A stretch of DNA of 64,000 nt from Caldicellulosiruptor naganoensis (GCF_026914285.1 NZ_CP113864.1:84582-148581), one strand, 5' to 3'. Numbered from the stretch's first letter, positions 17,182 to 27,468 are shown. Notes: a model not told the origin generated them from the sequence alone. Made by a program: numbers and translations.

Positions 17182-17928
17182 GTGTTTTTGAGATTTCTGA
17201 AGTATGAGATTAAAAGAAGAAAGGGGATAACTGCTTACTGGGTGGTTTTAGGCTGTGTTGCCGCACTCTTTGGCGGCGATTATTTTGATAATCAAAAAGA
17301 TACTATGGAAATAGCTTTATTCCTTTCTTTTTTGACAGCGTTTATCTACACCTTAGTTGAATACTCTTCGGTTTTCAGGTCAGGTCATGGTTATTTGATA
17401 TTTGGATCTCCAAAGCTTAAAGGAATGCATATAGTTTTTGGAAGAATGCTAATAATTTTACTGGACATCTTATTATATTTGGTGTCATTTACAATTATTG
17501 AAGTTTTTTTAAATATAGTTTTTCGTCAAACTTTTCAAAGCTTTTTAATACAAGATACAGTAAACTTATTGTTAAAAGTATTTACTTCCTTTAAAACCTT
17601 TCGCGTCTTTTTACTCTTTGCTACTTCATTCTTTTTATCATACTTATTCATTTTCATGATAATAACATTTTCTAATACAATTTTAAAAAGGTTGAATATA
17701 TGGCTCAGCCGATTAATTACTATCATTATGGTGGCAGTTGCACCAGGGATTTTGATATACTCAATTTCAAATCCTTTTATTGATGCACTGCTTTTTCCTC
17801 AGTTAGAAGATTATAAAGCTTTGAATGGTAGTTATTTGTTTTGGGCTGTAAGTAGAATACACATATTGGTAATAGCGGTTATTCTCTTGGTTTGTGCTAA
17901 GGTAATTGATAAGAACTTAAATTTATAA
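17182..17928 (+). CDS. ABC transporter membrane protein (second)
   Basis: A 248-residue protein with about six membrane segments, paralogous in layout to the gene before it (LRFLKYEIKRRKGI..., GHGYLIFGSPK). The frame is open from GTG 17173, but GAAAGG at 17167-17172 fits GTG 17182 better. It probably forms a heterodimeric membrane channel with the previous product. Confidence 0.75.
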   Translation: MFLRFLKYEIKRRKGITAYWVVLGCVAALFGGDYFDNQKDTMEIALFLSFLTAFIYTLVEYSSVFRSGHGYLIFGSPKLKGMHIVFGRMLIILLDILLYLVSFTIIEVFLNIVFRQTFQSFLIQDTVNLLLKVFTSFKTFRVFLLFATSFFLSYLFIFMIITFSNTILKRLNIWLSRLITIIMVAVAPGILIYSISNPFIDALLFPQLEDYKALNGSYLFWAVSRIHILVIAVILLVCAKVIDKNLNL

Positions 17929-17952
17929 AATAAATAAGGGAGTGGAGGTGTA

Positions 17953-18903
17953 TTGAGAAAAATATCAAAAGCAGTTGAGGTCATTTCTGTTTACAAAAGA
18001 TTTGGAAAAAAAGAAGTGATAAAAGAAGTTTCTTTTGATATTGATGAGGGTGAAACTGTAGGCTTTGTGGGGCCAAATGGAGCTGGCAAGACAACAACAA
18101 TTAAAATGATGACAGGGCTTATACGACCAACAGATGGCCAAATCAAGATTTTTGGGCATGATGTTGTCAAAAAACCTTTAGATGCCATGAGGCATGTAGG
18201 CTGCATTGTTGAAAAACCGGAGGTTTATGAATTTTTAACCGGTTTTGAGAACTTGGCTCAAATTGCACGAATTTATAGAATTGGTAAGGAAAAGATTTAT
18301 GAGGCAGCTAAATTTGTGGGAATTGATTATGCTTTGAAAGAAAAGGCTAAAAAATATTCACTTGGAATGAAGCAGAGGCTGGCATTGGCAATGGCAATTT
18401 TGACAGAACCAAAACTTCTTATCTTAGATGAGCCAACAAACGGTCTTGACCCTTCAGGAATAATTGAGCTAAGGAACCTATTGAGAAGTCTTTCGAAAAA
18501 CAAGAAGACAACCATTTTTATCTCATCCCACAACCTTAATGAAATAGAAGAAATCTGTGAGAAAGTGATATTTATTAAAGATGGGAAAATTGAAATGGTA
18601 AAGAAGTTAACACAGAAAGAAGAAAATGGATGCAAGAGATTTGTTGTTGTTTTGAACCCGGATAATTTAGAAGTTTCACAAATTACCAAGATTATTGAGA
18701 AGTTCAATCAAGTAAAAGTGGTGAGCACTGATGGTGACAAAATTGAGGTGGAGCTTCTGAAAGATAAAAAGATGGATTTTCTCAATTTTTTGTTTCAAAA
18801 TAATGTGCCTGTTCGTGATTTTTATGAAAAGACTGAGAATTTGGAAAGTGTGTATTTAAAAATTTACAGTGGTGAGGTGTTGAGTAATGAAAGATCTTAT
18901 TAA
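17953..18903 (+). CDS. ABC transporter ATP-binding protein (second)
   Basis: A 316-residue ATPase with Walker A GPNGAGKTT, signature YSLGMKQRLALA, and Walker B LLILDEPTNGLDP; the ~85-residue C-terminal extension is common in bacitracin- or drug-exporter ATPases. TTG start behind GGAGTGGAGG. The 3' end overlaps the frameshifted permease by 17 bases. The operon thus holds two ATPases and three membrane proteins, likely two exporters under one repressor. Confidence 0.88.
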   Translation: MRKISKAVEVISVYKRFGKKEVIKEVSFDIDEGETVGFVGPNGAGKTTTIKMMTGLIRPTDGQIKIFGHDVVKKPLDAMRHVGCIVEKPEVYEFLTGFENLAQIARIYRIGKEKIYEAAKFVGIDYALKEKAKKYSLGMKQRLALAMAILTEPKLLILDEPTNGLDPSGIIELRNLLRSLSKNKKTTIFISSHNLNEIEEICEKVIFIKDGKIEMVKKLTQKEENGCKRFVVVLNPDNLEVSQITKIIEKFNQVKVVSTDGDKIEVELLKDKKMDFLNFLFQNNVPVRDFYEKTENLESVYLKIYSGEVLSNERSY

Positions 18904-20055
18904 GAATGAAATTATAAAAATGTTTTACAGAAAAAAATACTAATTGGACTTGCTGTTATTTTAATTTCATCTATTGTAGGTGTATGGGGTACAATTGCAA
19001 TTATAAAATCAACATCTCCTGAAAATGAGATAAAAATTACACAGCAAAAGATAGCTAATTTAAAAAAAGAGAGAATGAAAACAAAAGACACTATCAAAAG
19101 ACAAAAGATAGATGAGCAAATATTACAAAGTCAGGCTTATATAGATAATTTAAAAATCTCTATGAAATCAACAGACTGGAGAAAAGATGTTAAAAATCAA
19201 CTGGCTAAGCTCAAAAAATCAATGAAAGAAGCTACTGATTTGAGTTTGCTGGATTCAAAAGAATACTATAGGGAGCAAATATTAGAGTATGAATACTGTT
19301 TAAAGAAAAACATAAAACCTTATACTTTGTGGCAAATCAATAACTGGACAGTTATGACCATATTTTTAGGATTGATAATTTTTCTTCTACCGTTTATAGT
19401 TTTTATCTTTGCTTCAGACATTATGTCAAATGAAATATCTCAAAAAACAATAAGTTTATTGGTGGCAAGACCCATAAGCAGATTTAAAATAGCTCTTTCC
19501 AAGTTTATTTCTGCAACTATTGTGTGTTCAGCACTTGTAATAATTTCAGAAATTTTGGTGTTTATAATAACAGGATTATTATATGGTTTTATAGATTTAA
19601 AATGTCCGATTACTGTTGGCACAAGATACAGAAAACACGGTTTAGAGTTGATACCAATATATGGTAGTACTTATATAGTGCCATTAGGAAAATTCTTGAT
19701 ATATGCTTTGCTTTTACAGCTTTTAATCATAACTGCTTGCTGTGCGCTTAGCTTTTTTATTTCGACAATTAGCAAAAGCAATTCAACTGCAAATACTTTG
19801 AGCTTCTTGATGGTATACGGTATATATTTTATAGTCTCTCCTATTTCACAGGCAGTTTCTAAAGTAAATTTTTTAAAAGCAATTTTACTTTACACCTATC
19901 TAAACCCATTAGATATTTTAGAAAATAATATTGCAATAAATGTTATGGTATCTATAATGACACCATTTGTAAGCATTTTGATTTTATTTGGATATATTGT
20001 TGTATTTTTATTAACTTCGCTAAAAATATTCAACAAAAAAGATTTGCTTGTTTAA
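18887..20055 (+). pseudogene. ABC-2 type permease, frameshifted at an A7 run
   Basis: Starts at ATG 18887 (MKDLIKNEIIKMFYRKK) and hits a stop at codon 19. Adding one A to the run at 18931-18937 restores a 389-residue permease with a first membrane span (LIGLAVILISSIVGVWG), a charged extracytoplasmic coiled region (about 45-130) and five further spans. The LPFIVFIFASDIMSNEISQKT stretch is typical of ABC-2 permeases of the bacitracin/NatB type. Partner of the ATPase before it. The break is in a homopolymer, so sequencing error or slippage is as likely as true loss. Confidence 0.75.
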
Positions 20056-20090
20056 CAATCTAAAAACTAATTCTAAGATATCTTTCTTTT

Positions 20091-20145
20091 CCCTCCCTTT
20101 TTGACAAAAAGTTTATACTCAAACTCCAAAAGGGAGGGTCTATTT
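20091..20145. terminator. Bidirectional terminator
   Basis: CCCTCCCTTTT (20091-20101) pairs with AAAAGGGAGGG (20128-20138). T-rich on one side and, read on the other strand, also T-rich, so it can serve both the ABC operon and the converging trk operon. Confidence 0.75.
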
Positions 20146-20151
20146 TTATCT

Positions 20152-20646
20152 TTACCATTTATTTCTAAACACAATCCACATAAGAAAACTTCCGATAAGG
20201 AAAATTCCTATCCCCAAAACTGCTCTTGTCTTGTCAACTTTCTCATCCACTTTATATCCTCTTTTTACAATCTCAACCTGTTTAGCATGAATGTCCAAAT
20301 CACCGCCATGTTCTTTGCAAGCTCTATTGAAAATGCCTTTTACATAAACAATATCTCCTTTTACTCGGTATCTTCCCAAATATTTTATTTTCTTTGCATC
20401 TTCATATCTCATAAAAATTCCGATGGCATTTTGACCATCATGAATATTGACCCATGCAAAATCTCCTCTTTTCATTATCTCGCCAATCGCTTCGCCTTGA
20501 AACTCAACAACTTTGCCATCATATTTAAAAGCGTTGTTAATGAGAGTGGTGCTGTCAATGGGTTTTGCAGATGCAGTTTCTTGCAGGAGCTTTATCAAAA
20601 ATCCAATAAGAATTACAACTAACACAATCCAAGATTTTCTCGTCAT
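20152..20646 (-). CDS. Membrane-anchored OB-fold-like protein
   Basis: A 164-residue protein with an N-terminal hydrophobic span (WIVLVVILIGFLIKLL) and a C-terminal span (VLGIGIFLIGSFLMWIVF). Between them is a ~95-residue domain (YDGKVVEFQGEAIGEI..., GDFAWVNIHDGQNAIGIF, YRVKGDIVYVKGIF) that looks like an OB fold of the tRNA-anticodon/BOF type. It is last in the trk operon, 8 bases after trkH. It probably projects its OB domain outside the membrane. A link with potassium transport is suggested only by position. Confidence 0.65.
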   Translation of the reverse strand: MTRKSWIVLVVILIGFLIKLLQETASAKPIDSTTLINNAFKYDGKVVEFQGEAIGEIMKRGDFAWVNIHDGQNAIGIFMRYEDAKKIKYLGRYRVKGDIVYVKGIFNRACKEHGGDLDIHAKQVEIVKRGYKVDEKVDKTRAVLGIGIFLIGSFLMWIVFRNKW

Positions 20647-20654
20647 CTTCTTTT

Positions 20655-22166
20655 CTATCCTTCCCTTGCTTCTTTAAATAAGAATGCAAAAAGTGCTATT
20701 ACAGACATAAACTCAAGCCTTCCAACCCACATCATGAAAATATAAATCACTTTTAAACCATCTGGCATGGAAGGTTGGGTAATCCCGCTTGAGAGTCCAA
20801 CATTGCCCAGCGCTGAGGCTGACTCAAACATTGCCTGTTTTAGAGGGTATCCATAAAAAGTGCCGGCCAAAGTGCCAATAGTAAATGTTACAATGTACAA
20901 AAGGACAATGATAGATGCATTTCTCACATGCCTGTCTTGCAAAGCGACCTCTTTTAAATGATGAAATTTCTCAACAACAACAGCAGAATCTGGTCGAATC
21001 ATTTTTTTGATATCATTCACAAGAGCATTTGCCAATATTGCAATTCTGAGTGCTTTAATACCACCTGCAGTTGAGCACACTGACCCGCCAGCAAGCATTG
21101 CTATTACAATGAGTATAATAGCAGCATCTGACCATTCATAGAAAAACTGCTGTGAATAAAGTGTTGCAAAACCTGTGCCTGTGTGAGCAGATACAAAGTG
21201 GTAAAACACCTTTCTAAAAGCAATAATTGATGTTGAATAAACTGCCTTGAGGGCAATTATTCCTAAGACGCTTAGGGATGTTATTGTCACAAACAAGCTT
21301 TTTATCTCAGCATTTCTGATTCCTTCTTTGTAATTTCCGCTCAGAATAAAATAGTGCAGAGCAAAGTTTATTGTTCCCAAGAGCATTATCATCATACTAA
21401 TAATTTCGTATGATGTGCTATGAAAATACATTGCATTTTGAGATTGAGGTGCAAACCCGGCCGTGTTCCAGCCGCCCAAAAACATCCAAAGACCCCTGAA
21501 AAATGCCATATCCAGTGGCAAGCCAATTAAAACCCCGGTTATTGTAAGTGCCGCTGTGCCCAGGACCAAATACAAAAGGCTTACAAACCAGATTATTCTT
21601 GCAGTGTGAATGACATTTGGGAAGATTTGCTCATCTCTTGCCTCGCCCATGTAAACTTTTAAAAGCCCGCGCATACCGGAGGCTAAAAAGCTCAAGGTCA
21701 TGAGCACCATGCCTTGTCCGCCAATATATGTAATTAAGTGTCGCCACATATTAAGCCCCATTGGTGCATGGTCAAGGTCTTGGATTAAAACAAGGCCGGT
21801 TGTTGTATACCCGCTCATCACTTCAAAAAATGCATCTAAATACGAAGCAAAATGACCTGAAAGATAAGGTGGTATGGCTGAAATCAATCCACCAAGTGCC
21901 CATGTTAGCCCTACCATGCTCATTCCTGCGCCCCATGAAAACCTCTGGTCTTTTGTGTCTCTTCCGATGAAAATAAAAATGAAACTCAACACAAAAAATA
22001 GTCCTGTACCAATCATTAAATTAAAAGCCATATTCCATTCTTTGTATAAAAGAGAGGTAATAACTGCAATTATCTCAACAAGCCCAATTGCACTCAGTGT
22101 CTTTCCTGTCATGTAAAGGACATGTCTTAGCTCTATATGGTCGCTTTTGAAAACAAACTTGTCCAT
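20655..22166 (-). CDS. trkH: Trk/Ktr potassium uptake channel subunit
   Basis: A 503-residue membrane protein of the TrkH/KtrB family, the potassium-translocating subunit. Four repeated pore units are visible, with selectivity-filter segments such as SGYTTTGLVL, GGWNTAGFAPQ, AHTGTGFATL and SALGNVGLSSG. ATG at 22166 has GGAGATAAAC upstream. It is gated by the TrkA proteins encoded upstream in the same operon and separated from them by a 44-residue membrane peptide. Confidence 0.93.
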   Translation of the reverse strand: MDKFVFKSDHIELRHVLYMTGKTLSAIGLVEIIAVITSLLYKEWNMAFNLMIGTGLFFVLSFIFIFIGRDTKDQRFSWGAGMSMVGLTWALGGLISAIPPYLSGHFASYLDAFFEVMSGYTTTGLVLIQDLDHAPMGLNMWRHLITYIGGQGMVLMTLSFLASGMRGLLKVYMGEARDEQIFPNVIHTARIIWFVSLLYLVLGTAALTITGVLIGLPLDMAFFRGLWMFLGGWNTAGFAPQSQNAMYFHSTSYEIISMMIMLLGTINFALHYFILSGNYKEGIRNAEIKSLFVTITSLSVLGIIALKAVYSTSIIAFRKVFYHFVSAHTGTGFATLYSQQFFYEWSDAAIILIVIAMLAGGSVCSTAGGIKALRIAILANALVNDIKKMIRPDSAVVVEKFHHLKEVALQDRHVRNASIIVLLYIVTFTIGTLAGTFYGYPLKQAMFESASALGNVGLSSGITQPSMPDGLKVIYIFMMWVGRLEFMSVIALFAFLFKEAREG

Positions 22167-22181
22167 CGCTTGTTTATCTCC

Positions 22182-22316
22182 TCACTTTTTAAGCATCAAG
22201 AATATCAAGTAAACTAACAATGAGCCAATGAAACCAACTGCGATAAATCCCAATACAAGGCCAATTTCTGTCAAGACACCTAATGTGACTTTTTTGATAT
22301 CTCTTTTCTTTTTCAA
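22182..22316 (-). CDS. 44-residue membrane peptide in the trk operon
   Basis: A 45-codon frame from TTG at 22316 (GAGGTGA upstream) to TGA at 22182. It starts 15 bases after the trkA stop and ends 15 bases before the trkH start. The product has a basic N-terminus (KKKRDIKKV) and one long hydrophobic segment (LGVLTEIGLVLGFIAVG and onward), then MLKK. The TEIGL...GFIGSLL pattern recalls AtpZ/AtpI-type small membrane proteins. Its tight position makes it a likely translated part of the operon, perhaps a small TrkH accessory. Confidence 0.65.
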   Translation of the reverse strand: MKKKRDIKKVTLGVLTEIGLVLGFIAVGFIGSLLVYLIFLMLKK

Positions 22317-22331
22317 TTCTGCGTCACCTCA

Positions 22332-22997
22332 TTATTTTGAAGAAATAAGCTTTTTAAATTGGCTCCTATCCCTTTCATTGATGATGACCAAAAGAGTATC
22401 TCCAGGGAGAATTACACTGTCACCAGAGGGTACAAATGTTTCATTTTCCCTTATTATTGCGCCGATGATGCTCTCTTTTGGGAATGGCACCTCTGCAATC
22501 TTTTTGTATGCAGCAGGTGAATTTTTCTGCACAACTGTCTGGAACACTATGATTTCACCATTTTTGAGTGTTGCAAGAACAGATAAAGGCTCTATCTCGA
22601 CCTCATGCTCTATAATCTTTGCAATGATATCTGTTGATGATATAACATTGTCAACGCCAAGCCGCTTCATTACATTGATATTTTTTGGATTGTTCGCCCT
22701 TGCAATTGTTCTTTTGACCTCAAACACTCTTTTTGCAAGCTGACATGCAATTAAGTTGTCTTCATCCTTTCCTGTGACGGCAATAAAAAAGTCACACTTA
22801 TGAACCTTTGCATCAGAAAGTGTATCCAAAGATGTGCCGTCTCCTTCTATCACGGTTACATTTGAAAACTCTTCAGCAACTTTTCTGCAAAGCTCTGGCT
22901 GCTCCTCAATCACAGTGATGTGATACTTTCCTCTTTCTGCCAAGAGCTTTGTCAAAAAATATCCTACCTTTCCACCACCAACAATGACAACTCTCAT
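22332..22997 (-). CDS. trkA: TrkA-type regulatory subunit (second)
   Basis: A 221-residue cytosolic RCK protein: an N-terminal Rossmann domain with VIVGGGKVGYFLTKLL (NAD-binding Gly-rich loop), acidic residue at the end of strand two (VIEEQ), and a C-terminal TrkA-C domain (about 140-215). It gates TrkH in response to nucleotides. The start overlaps the upstream trkA by 4 bases. Confidence 0.92.
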   Translation of the reverse strand: MRVVIVGGGKVGYFLTKLLAERGKYHITVIEEQPELCRKVAEEFSNVTVIEGDGTSLDTLSDAKVHKCDFFIAVTGKDEDNLIACQLAKRVFEVKRTIARANNPKNINVMKRLGVDNVISSTDIIAKIIEHEVEIEPLSVLATLKNGEIIVFQTVVQKNSPAAYKKIAEVPFPKESIIGAIIRENETFVPSGDSVILPGDTLLVIINERDRSQFKKLISSK

Positions 22998-23614
22998 GCA
23001 TTCACCTTCTTCTCGGCAATTACCATAATATCATTTTCCTGAAGTTTTATGTTCTTATTTTTAAAGTAAAAATGTTCATTTCGGATTATACCAAAAAGAT
23101 AACAATTTTCAGGCAAAACTATCTTATCCAAACCTTTTCCAATATCATCTCTTTTTGGTGTGACATATTTGAAAAACACATCATTTTTGCCAAACCTGTG
23201 CTTGTGCCGAATCTCACGTGAAAGCAAGATTGATTTAATGTACTCAACAGCCAAAGTTGTTGGACAGATTGTCTCAAGGCCAAGCGAGCGGAAAATATCT
23301 TCCCGCAGCGGATCATAAATTCTTGCAATCACTTTTGGAACTTGATAAATCTCTTCTGCTATCTGGGCTGTCATAATGTTTGTACTATCATCAGGTGTTA
23401 CTGCTGCCAGTGCATCTGCTCTTTCAATCCCTGCCTGTTTTAACACATCCTCGTCAATCACAACACCCTGAATTTTCATGCCATTAAAGTCAGGGCCAAG
23501 CCGTTCAAAGTTTTTAGCATCAGAGTCTATGACAACAACATCATGTCCTTCATCAGCAAGCGACTTTGCTAAAGTAGACCCGACTTTCCCGCACCCAACC
23601 ACTATGATATACAA
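22994..23614 (-). CDS. trkA: TrkA-type regulatory subunit (first)
   Basis: A 206-residue RCK protein heading the trk operon. VVGCGKVGSTLAKSL is the dinucleotide loop and VVIDSD the second strand; a shortened TrkA-C domain follows. Two different TrkA proteins with one TrkH suggest a mixed gating ring. The ATG at 23614 is 147 bases from the divergent SpoIID-like gene. Confidence 0.92.
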   Translation of the reverse strand: MYIIVVGCGKVGSTLAKSLADEGHDVVVIDSDAKNFERLGPDFNGMKIQGVVIDEDVLKQAGIERADALAAVTPDDSTNIMTAQIAEEIYQVPKVIARIYDPLREDIFRSLGLETICPTTLAVEYIKSILLSREIRHKHRFGKNDVFFKYVTPKRDDIGKGLDKIVLPENCYLFGIIRNEHFYFKNKNIKLQENDIMVIAEKKVNA

Positions 23615-23760
23615 TTTTTTGCCCCTCCACCCAAATTATTAGTCTATAAAATTTATAGATTAAATTATATTCTTTTTACAATAGACTAACAAGAGGGTTT
23701 TTGGTACAATAAAATAATAAGTTCAAATTTCAAAATCAGAACTTTAAGGAGAGACTGAAG

Positions 23761-25500
23761 TTGAAAAAGAAAGCTTGCTGCGGGGTCGCTTTGTTAATTA
23801 TCTTTGTTCTTCTTTCAGTTAATATATTACCCACATTTTCACAAACTCAAATCCCTGAGTGGATAAGAATAGGAATATACTATGCTGACAAGTATGGCAA
23901 ATCAAGGCCTGTGATTGAAACAAAAATCTATGCAAAAGGCGGACTTTACATAGGAATTTCTGATGATAAGAACTTTATCACAGTTGCCAATACTCAGAAA
24001 GATACTTTAATTGTTTCAAAGGACGTATACAAAAAAGATGGCAAAGAAGGGACAAATATACACGTTGCAATAGGCAGGTATATATCCTATGCTACTGCAA
24101 AGAATGCTCTAAAAGACTATTTGGGTGCATATAAAGATGCTTTTGTGGGTTATATAAACAATGGATACTCTGTGCTAATTGGCAATTTTAGCAATCTTCA
24201 GGAGGCTAAAAAGCTCCAATCAAAACTTAAAGGGGCAACCCTTTATTCCTCTGAGACAATGGTACTTGTAAAGGATGAAAAGGGAAAAGTTCTTTTTGCT
24301 TTTGATGGGCAAAACAGTAAATTTTTAATGCTCATTCCACAACAGGAAAATGGTATAGAGAGGATAAAAGTGGACAGCAGGTGGTATCGAGGAAGGGTTG
24401 AGTTTAAGCGCATAAAGGGCAGTGATATGACTGTTATAAACGTTTCAAAATTGGAAGAGTACTTATATGGTGTTATAAGGATGGAGATAGACCCGTTTTG
24501 GAACATTGAAGCTGTTAAAGCGTTTGCAGTTATTGCAAGGACATATGCTGTGAGGAACTTGAACAGACATGGCGCTTTGGGCTTTGACCTGTGCCCAACG
24601 GACCATTGCCAGGTGTATGGTGGGGCGGTTGATGGCACATACGGTGAAAAGAGGGCGATTTTAGCTGTTGACTCAACAAGAGGTGAGATAATAACATATA
24701 AAGGCAAACCAATTGATGCTGTGTACTTTTCATCAACAGGTGGAATTCCAACAGAAGATTCTGAAAATGTGTGGCTGTATCCTGTTGAGTATTTGAGGTC
24801 TGTTGATAACTCAAAAGAGGCGAAAAATTCAAAATCATCATGGACATTCCAGTTCACAAAAGATGAGATAAAAAATATGCTGAAGAAGAAAAATATAGAT
24901 GTAGGGGATATAGTTGATATAAAAGTTTTAGAGTATACAAAGGCTGGAAGGGTATTAAGGCTCAAAATTATTGGAACAGCTGGTGAGTACGAGTGCCAGA
25001 AAGAAGCAACAAGGCTTTTGTTTGGACTTTATAGCCAGGCATATACAATTGTAACAGATGCAGATGTCAATGTTGTAGATGAAAATGGCAAAGTAAAGCG
25101 AACAAGGATTGGTAACAGTAAGATTCTTGCTGAAAATGGTGAAAGTGTGTTAAATGGAAAAATGACCCTTGGGCAGACTGTTGATAGCAGTATTTATTCT
25201 TCTGCAAAGAATGATGTTATTTCAGCTGTATATGATGTTATTTATTCAGGTGATGAAACACGCTTGAGCTCTGGGGCAGGCGGCAGTGTATCAGCAGCTT
25301 CTACAGTAAAGGTTGTAAAAGAAGATGGGACAGTAGAAGAGGTACCTGTCATTCCTACAACATACACATTCAACGGCAAAGGCTGGGGACATGGTGTTGG
25401 TATGAGCCAGTGGGGCGCAAAAGGCCTTGCTGACAGTGGGTATAACTATAAACAGATTATAAAACACTATTACACAGGGGTTGAGATTGAGAAAAGATGA
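23761..25500 (+). CDS. SpoIID/LytB-family protein with SPOR-like region
   Basis: A 579-residue secreted protein. Residues 1-28 are a signal peptide. Residues ~95-170 resemble a SPOR peptidoglycan-binding repeat ([34 protein letters not shown]). The SpoIID domain follows with [19 protein letters not shown] and ends in the hallmark [15 protein letters not shown]. SpoIID is a lytic transglycosylase that cuts stripped glycan during engulfment; many Firmicutes carry vegetative paralogues such as this. TTG start behind AAGGAGA. Overlaps queA by 4 bases. Confidence 0.88.
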   Translation: MKKKACCGVALLIIFVLLSVNILPTFSQTQIPEWIRIGIYYADKYGKSRPVIETKIYAKGGLYIGISDDKNFITVANTQKDTLIVSKDVYKKDGKEGTNIHVAIGRYISYATAKNALKDYLGAYKDAFVGYINNGYSVLIGNFSNLQEAKKLQSKLKGATLYSSETMVLVKDEKGKVLFAFDGQNSKFLMLIPQQENGIERIKVDSRWYRGRVEFKRIKGSDMTVINVSKLEEYLYGVIRMEIDPFWNIEAVKAFAVIARTYAVRNLNRHGALGFDLCPTDHCQVYGGAVDGTYGEKRAILAVDSTRGEIITYKGKPIDAVYFSSTGGIPTEDSENVWLYPVEYLRSVDNSKEAKNSKSSWTFQFTKDEIKNMLKKKNIDVGDIVDIKVLEYTKAGRVLRLKIIGTAGEYECQKEATRLLFGLYSQAYTIVTDADVNVVDENGKVKRTRIGNSKILAENGESVLNGKMTLGQTVDSSIYSSAKNDVISAVYDVIYSGDETRLSSGAGGSVSAASTVKVVKEDGTVEEVPVIPTTYTFNGKGWGHGVGMSQWGAKGLADSGYNYKQIIKHYYTGVEIEKR

Positions 25501-26534
25501 GAAAGTGGAAACTAAGTGACTTTCACTATGACTTGCCAGAAGAACTAATAGCACAAAAACCAGTTGAGCCGCGCGACTCTTCGAGGCTTATGGTAATTCA
25601 TCCAGATGGCAGGATAGATCACAGGATTTTTCGCGATATTATAGAGTATTTAAATGAAGGTGACTGCTTGGTTCTTAACAACTCAAAGGTAATTCCAGCA
25701 CGTTTGATAGGCCAGCGAGAGGACACAGGCAGTTTTATTGAATTTTTGCTTGTAAAAAGACTCAGTATAGATACATGGGAGGTTATGACCCGCCCGGGCA
25801 AGAAGGCGCGAAAAGGAAGAAGATTTGTATTTGGAGATGGAAGACTAAAGGCCGAGGTTCTTCATGTAAACCAAGATGAAGGTACACGAATTGTCAGGTT
25901 TGAGTATGAAGGTGTATTTGAAGATATTTTAGAAAGCCTGGGCGAGATTCCGCTTCCACCCTATATAAAAGAAAAGCTTGATAATGTAGACAGGTACCAG
26001 ACAGTTTACAGCAAAGTGCCGGGGTCTGCTGCAGCACCTACTGCAGGGCTTCACTTTACAGAAGAACTTCTGGATAGGATATCAAAGAAAGGTGTTCAGA
26101 CTCTTTATGTTACACTTCATGTTGGACTTGGCACATTTAAACCTGTAAAGGTTGAGAATATCGAAGAGCACAAGATGCATGAAGAGTACTATGAGATATC
26201 TGAAGATGTGGCAGAGAAAATAAATGAGGCAAAAAAACTTGGCAAAAGGGTAATTGCAGTTGGGACAACATCGTGCAGGGTTTTGGAGTCAGCAGCAGTT
26301 GAAAAAGGCTTGGTAAAGGCACAAAAAGGATGGACAGATATCTTCATCTACCCGGGCTATGAGTTTAAAATTTTAGATGGGCTTGTTACAAACTTTCATC
26401 TTCCAGATACAACCTTGATGATGCTTGTTTGTGCATTTGGCGGGTATGAGAGAATAATGAATGCATACAAAATAGCTGTTGACCAGCGTTATAGATTTTT
26501 CAGTTTTGGAGATGCTATGTTGATTTTGAAATAA
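25497..26534 (+). CDS. queA: S-adenosylmethionine:tRNA ribosyltransferase-isomerase
   Basis: A 345-residue enzyme of normal length that transfers and isomerises the ribosyl group of AdoMet onto 7-deazaguanine in tRNA, the penultimate step of queuosine synthesis. It begins [15 protein letters not shown] and has the family segments [32 protein letters not shown] and [13 protein letters not shown]. It starts within the end of the SpoIID-like gene (ATGA overlap). In related genomes tgt usually follows; here a coiled-coil gene does. Confidence 0.97.
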   Translation: MRKWKLSDFHYDLPEELIAQKPVEPRDSSRLMVIHPDGRIDHRIFRDIIEYLNEGDCLVLNNSKVIPARLIGQREDTGSFIEFLLVKRLSIDTWEVMTRPGKKARKGRRFVFGDGRLKAEVLHVNQDEGTRIVRFEYEGVFEDILESLGEIPLPPYIKEKLDNVDRYQTVYSKVPGSAAAPTAGLHFTEELLDRISKKGVQTLYVTLHVGLGTFKPVKVENIEEHKMHEEYYEISEDVAEKINEAKKLGKRVIAVGTTSCRVLESAAVEKGLVKAQKGWTDIFIYPGYEFKILDGLVTNFHLPDTTLMMLVCAFGGYERIMNAYKIAVDQRYRFFSFGDAMLILK

Positions 26535-26666
26535 ACTTCGTACTATTGTGAAGCCAGAAGTAATAGTTTTAGTGACAAAATACAACCAGTACAATATTTC
26601 CTAATTTACAATTGAGAGATATTTGTATATAATAATTTAAAATTCAGCTCAAGGAGATGTAAAAGG

Positions 26667-27326
26667 ATGGATGAGATAAAACAGATGCTAAGTCTTGTTC
26701 TGGAAAGGGTCAATACCATAAATGAAGGCTTAGATGAGGTAAAACAGCGACTTGACAGAGTTGAAGAGCGGCTTGACAGGGTTGAGGAGCGGCTTGACAG
26801 AGTAGAGCAGAGGCTTGACAGAGTTGAAGAGCGGCTTGACAGAGTTGAGGAGCGACTTGACAGAGTAGAGCAGAGACTTGACAGAGTAGAGCAGAGACTT
26901 GACAGAGTTGAGCAGAGGCTTGAAGCGCTTGAAAAAAGGGTTGATAGTTTAGAGCAAAGGGTCGAAAGTTTAGAACAAAGAATAGGAATTCTTGAGCAAC
27001 GTGTTGACAAGCTTGAGGTTGAGACAACCAAGAACTCTGTTATGCTTGAAGACCTCAAGAGAAAACTTGAACTTATGGCTGAGATTCAAGAGTCTTACAT
27101 GCAGCAAAATGCACGAGAGCATGAAGAGCTCAAGAAATACATAGATGACAGAATCTCAATTGTTGAGCTTGCGGTAAGAAGACTTTCTGATGATTTCAGA
27201 ACTCTAAAAGAAGATGTAAAAGAGCTGAAAGAGAAGAGAGTAAACGTTGAGGTCTTTTATGAAATCCTTGGAAGACACGAGGTTGAGATAAGCAGGCTCA
27301 AGAAGGCTCTCCCTAGTGCAAGTTAA
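26667..27326 (+). CDS. Heptad-repeat coiled-coil protein
   Basis: A 219-residue cytosolic protein with no enzyme domain. Residues 28-118 are 13 unbroken heptads, eight of them RLDRVE(E/Q), then degenerate ones such as RVDSLEQ, forming a long parallel coiled coil. The C-terminal 100 residues are also helical and charged. Start ATG 26667 with AAGGAG at 26651-26656. It ends in a strong terminator before the Wadjet operon. Related coiled-coil proteins are common near DNA-handling genes; function unknown. Confidence 0.85.
   Translation: MDEIKQMLSLVLERVNTINEGLDEVKQRLDRVEERLDRVEERLDRVEQRLDRVEERLDRVEERLDRVEQRLDRVEQRLDRVEQRLEALEKRVDSLEQRVESLEQRIGILEQRVDKLEVETTKNSVMLEDLKRKLELMAEIQESYMQQNAREHEELKKYIDDRISIVELAVRRLSDDFRTLKEDVKELKEKRVNVEVFYEILGRHEVEISRLKKALPSAS
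26748..27020 (+). repeat. 21-bp tandem repeat array inside the coiled-coil gene
   Basis: Thirteen 21-base units, one per heptad; the first eight are almost identical and the last five have drifted. The array can gain or lose units by slippage without frameshift, changing the coil length by about 1 nm per unit. Confidence 0.9.
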
Positions 27327-27341
27327 AAAGGCTAAAGCACC

Positions 27342-27401
27342 AGCTCTCGTTGGCAGAAATTGCTTTGATTTTGTTTCAAGCTGCCAATGAGAGCTTTTTT
27401 G
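27342..27401 (+). terminator. Strong terminator before the Wadjet operon
   Basis: AGCTCTCGTTGGCAG (27342-27356) pairs with CTGCCAATGAGAGCT (27381-27395, one G-T), followed by TTTTTTG. A TATAAT box at about 27421-27426 then starts the jet operon. Confidence 0.88.
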
Positions 27402-27468
27402 TTTTGGGTTTCTTTTTGTGGTATAATAAAATAACCTAAAAATTCCTATAAAGGCTGAGACAATTGCC

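Noticed and set aside
26748..27020. Regular 21-bp repeats that could suggest a CRISPR or satellite array
   Set aside because: There are no spacers and the units are in frame, encoding heptads of a coiled-coil protein.
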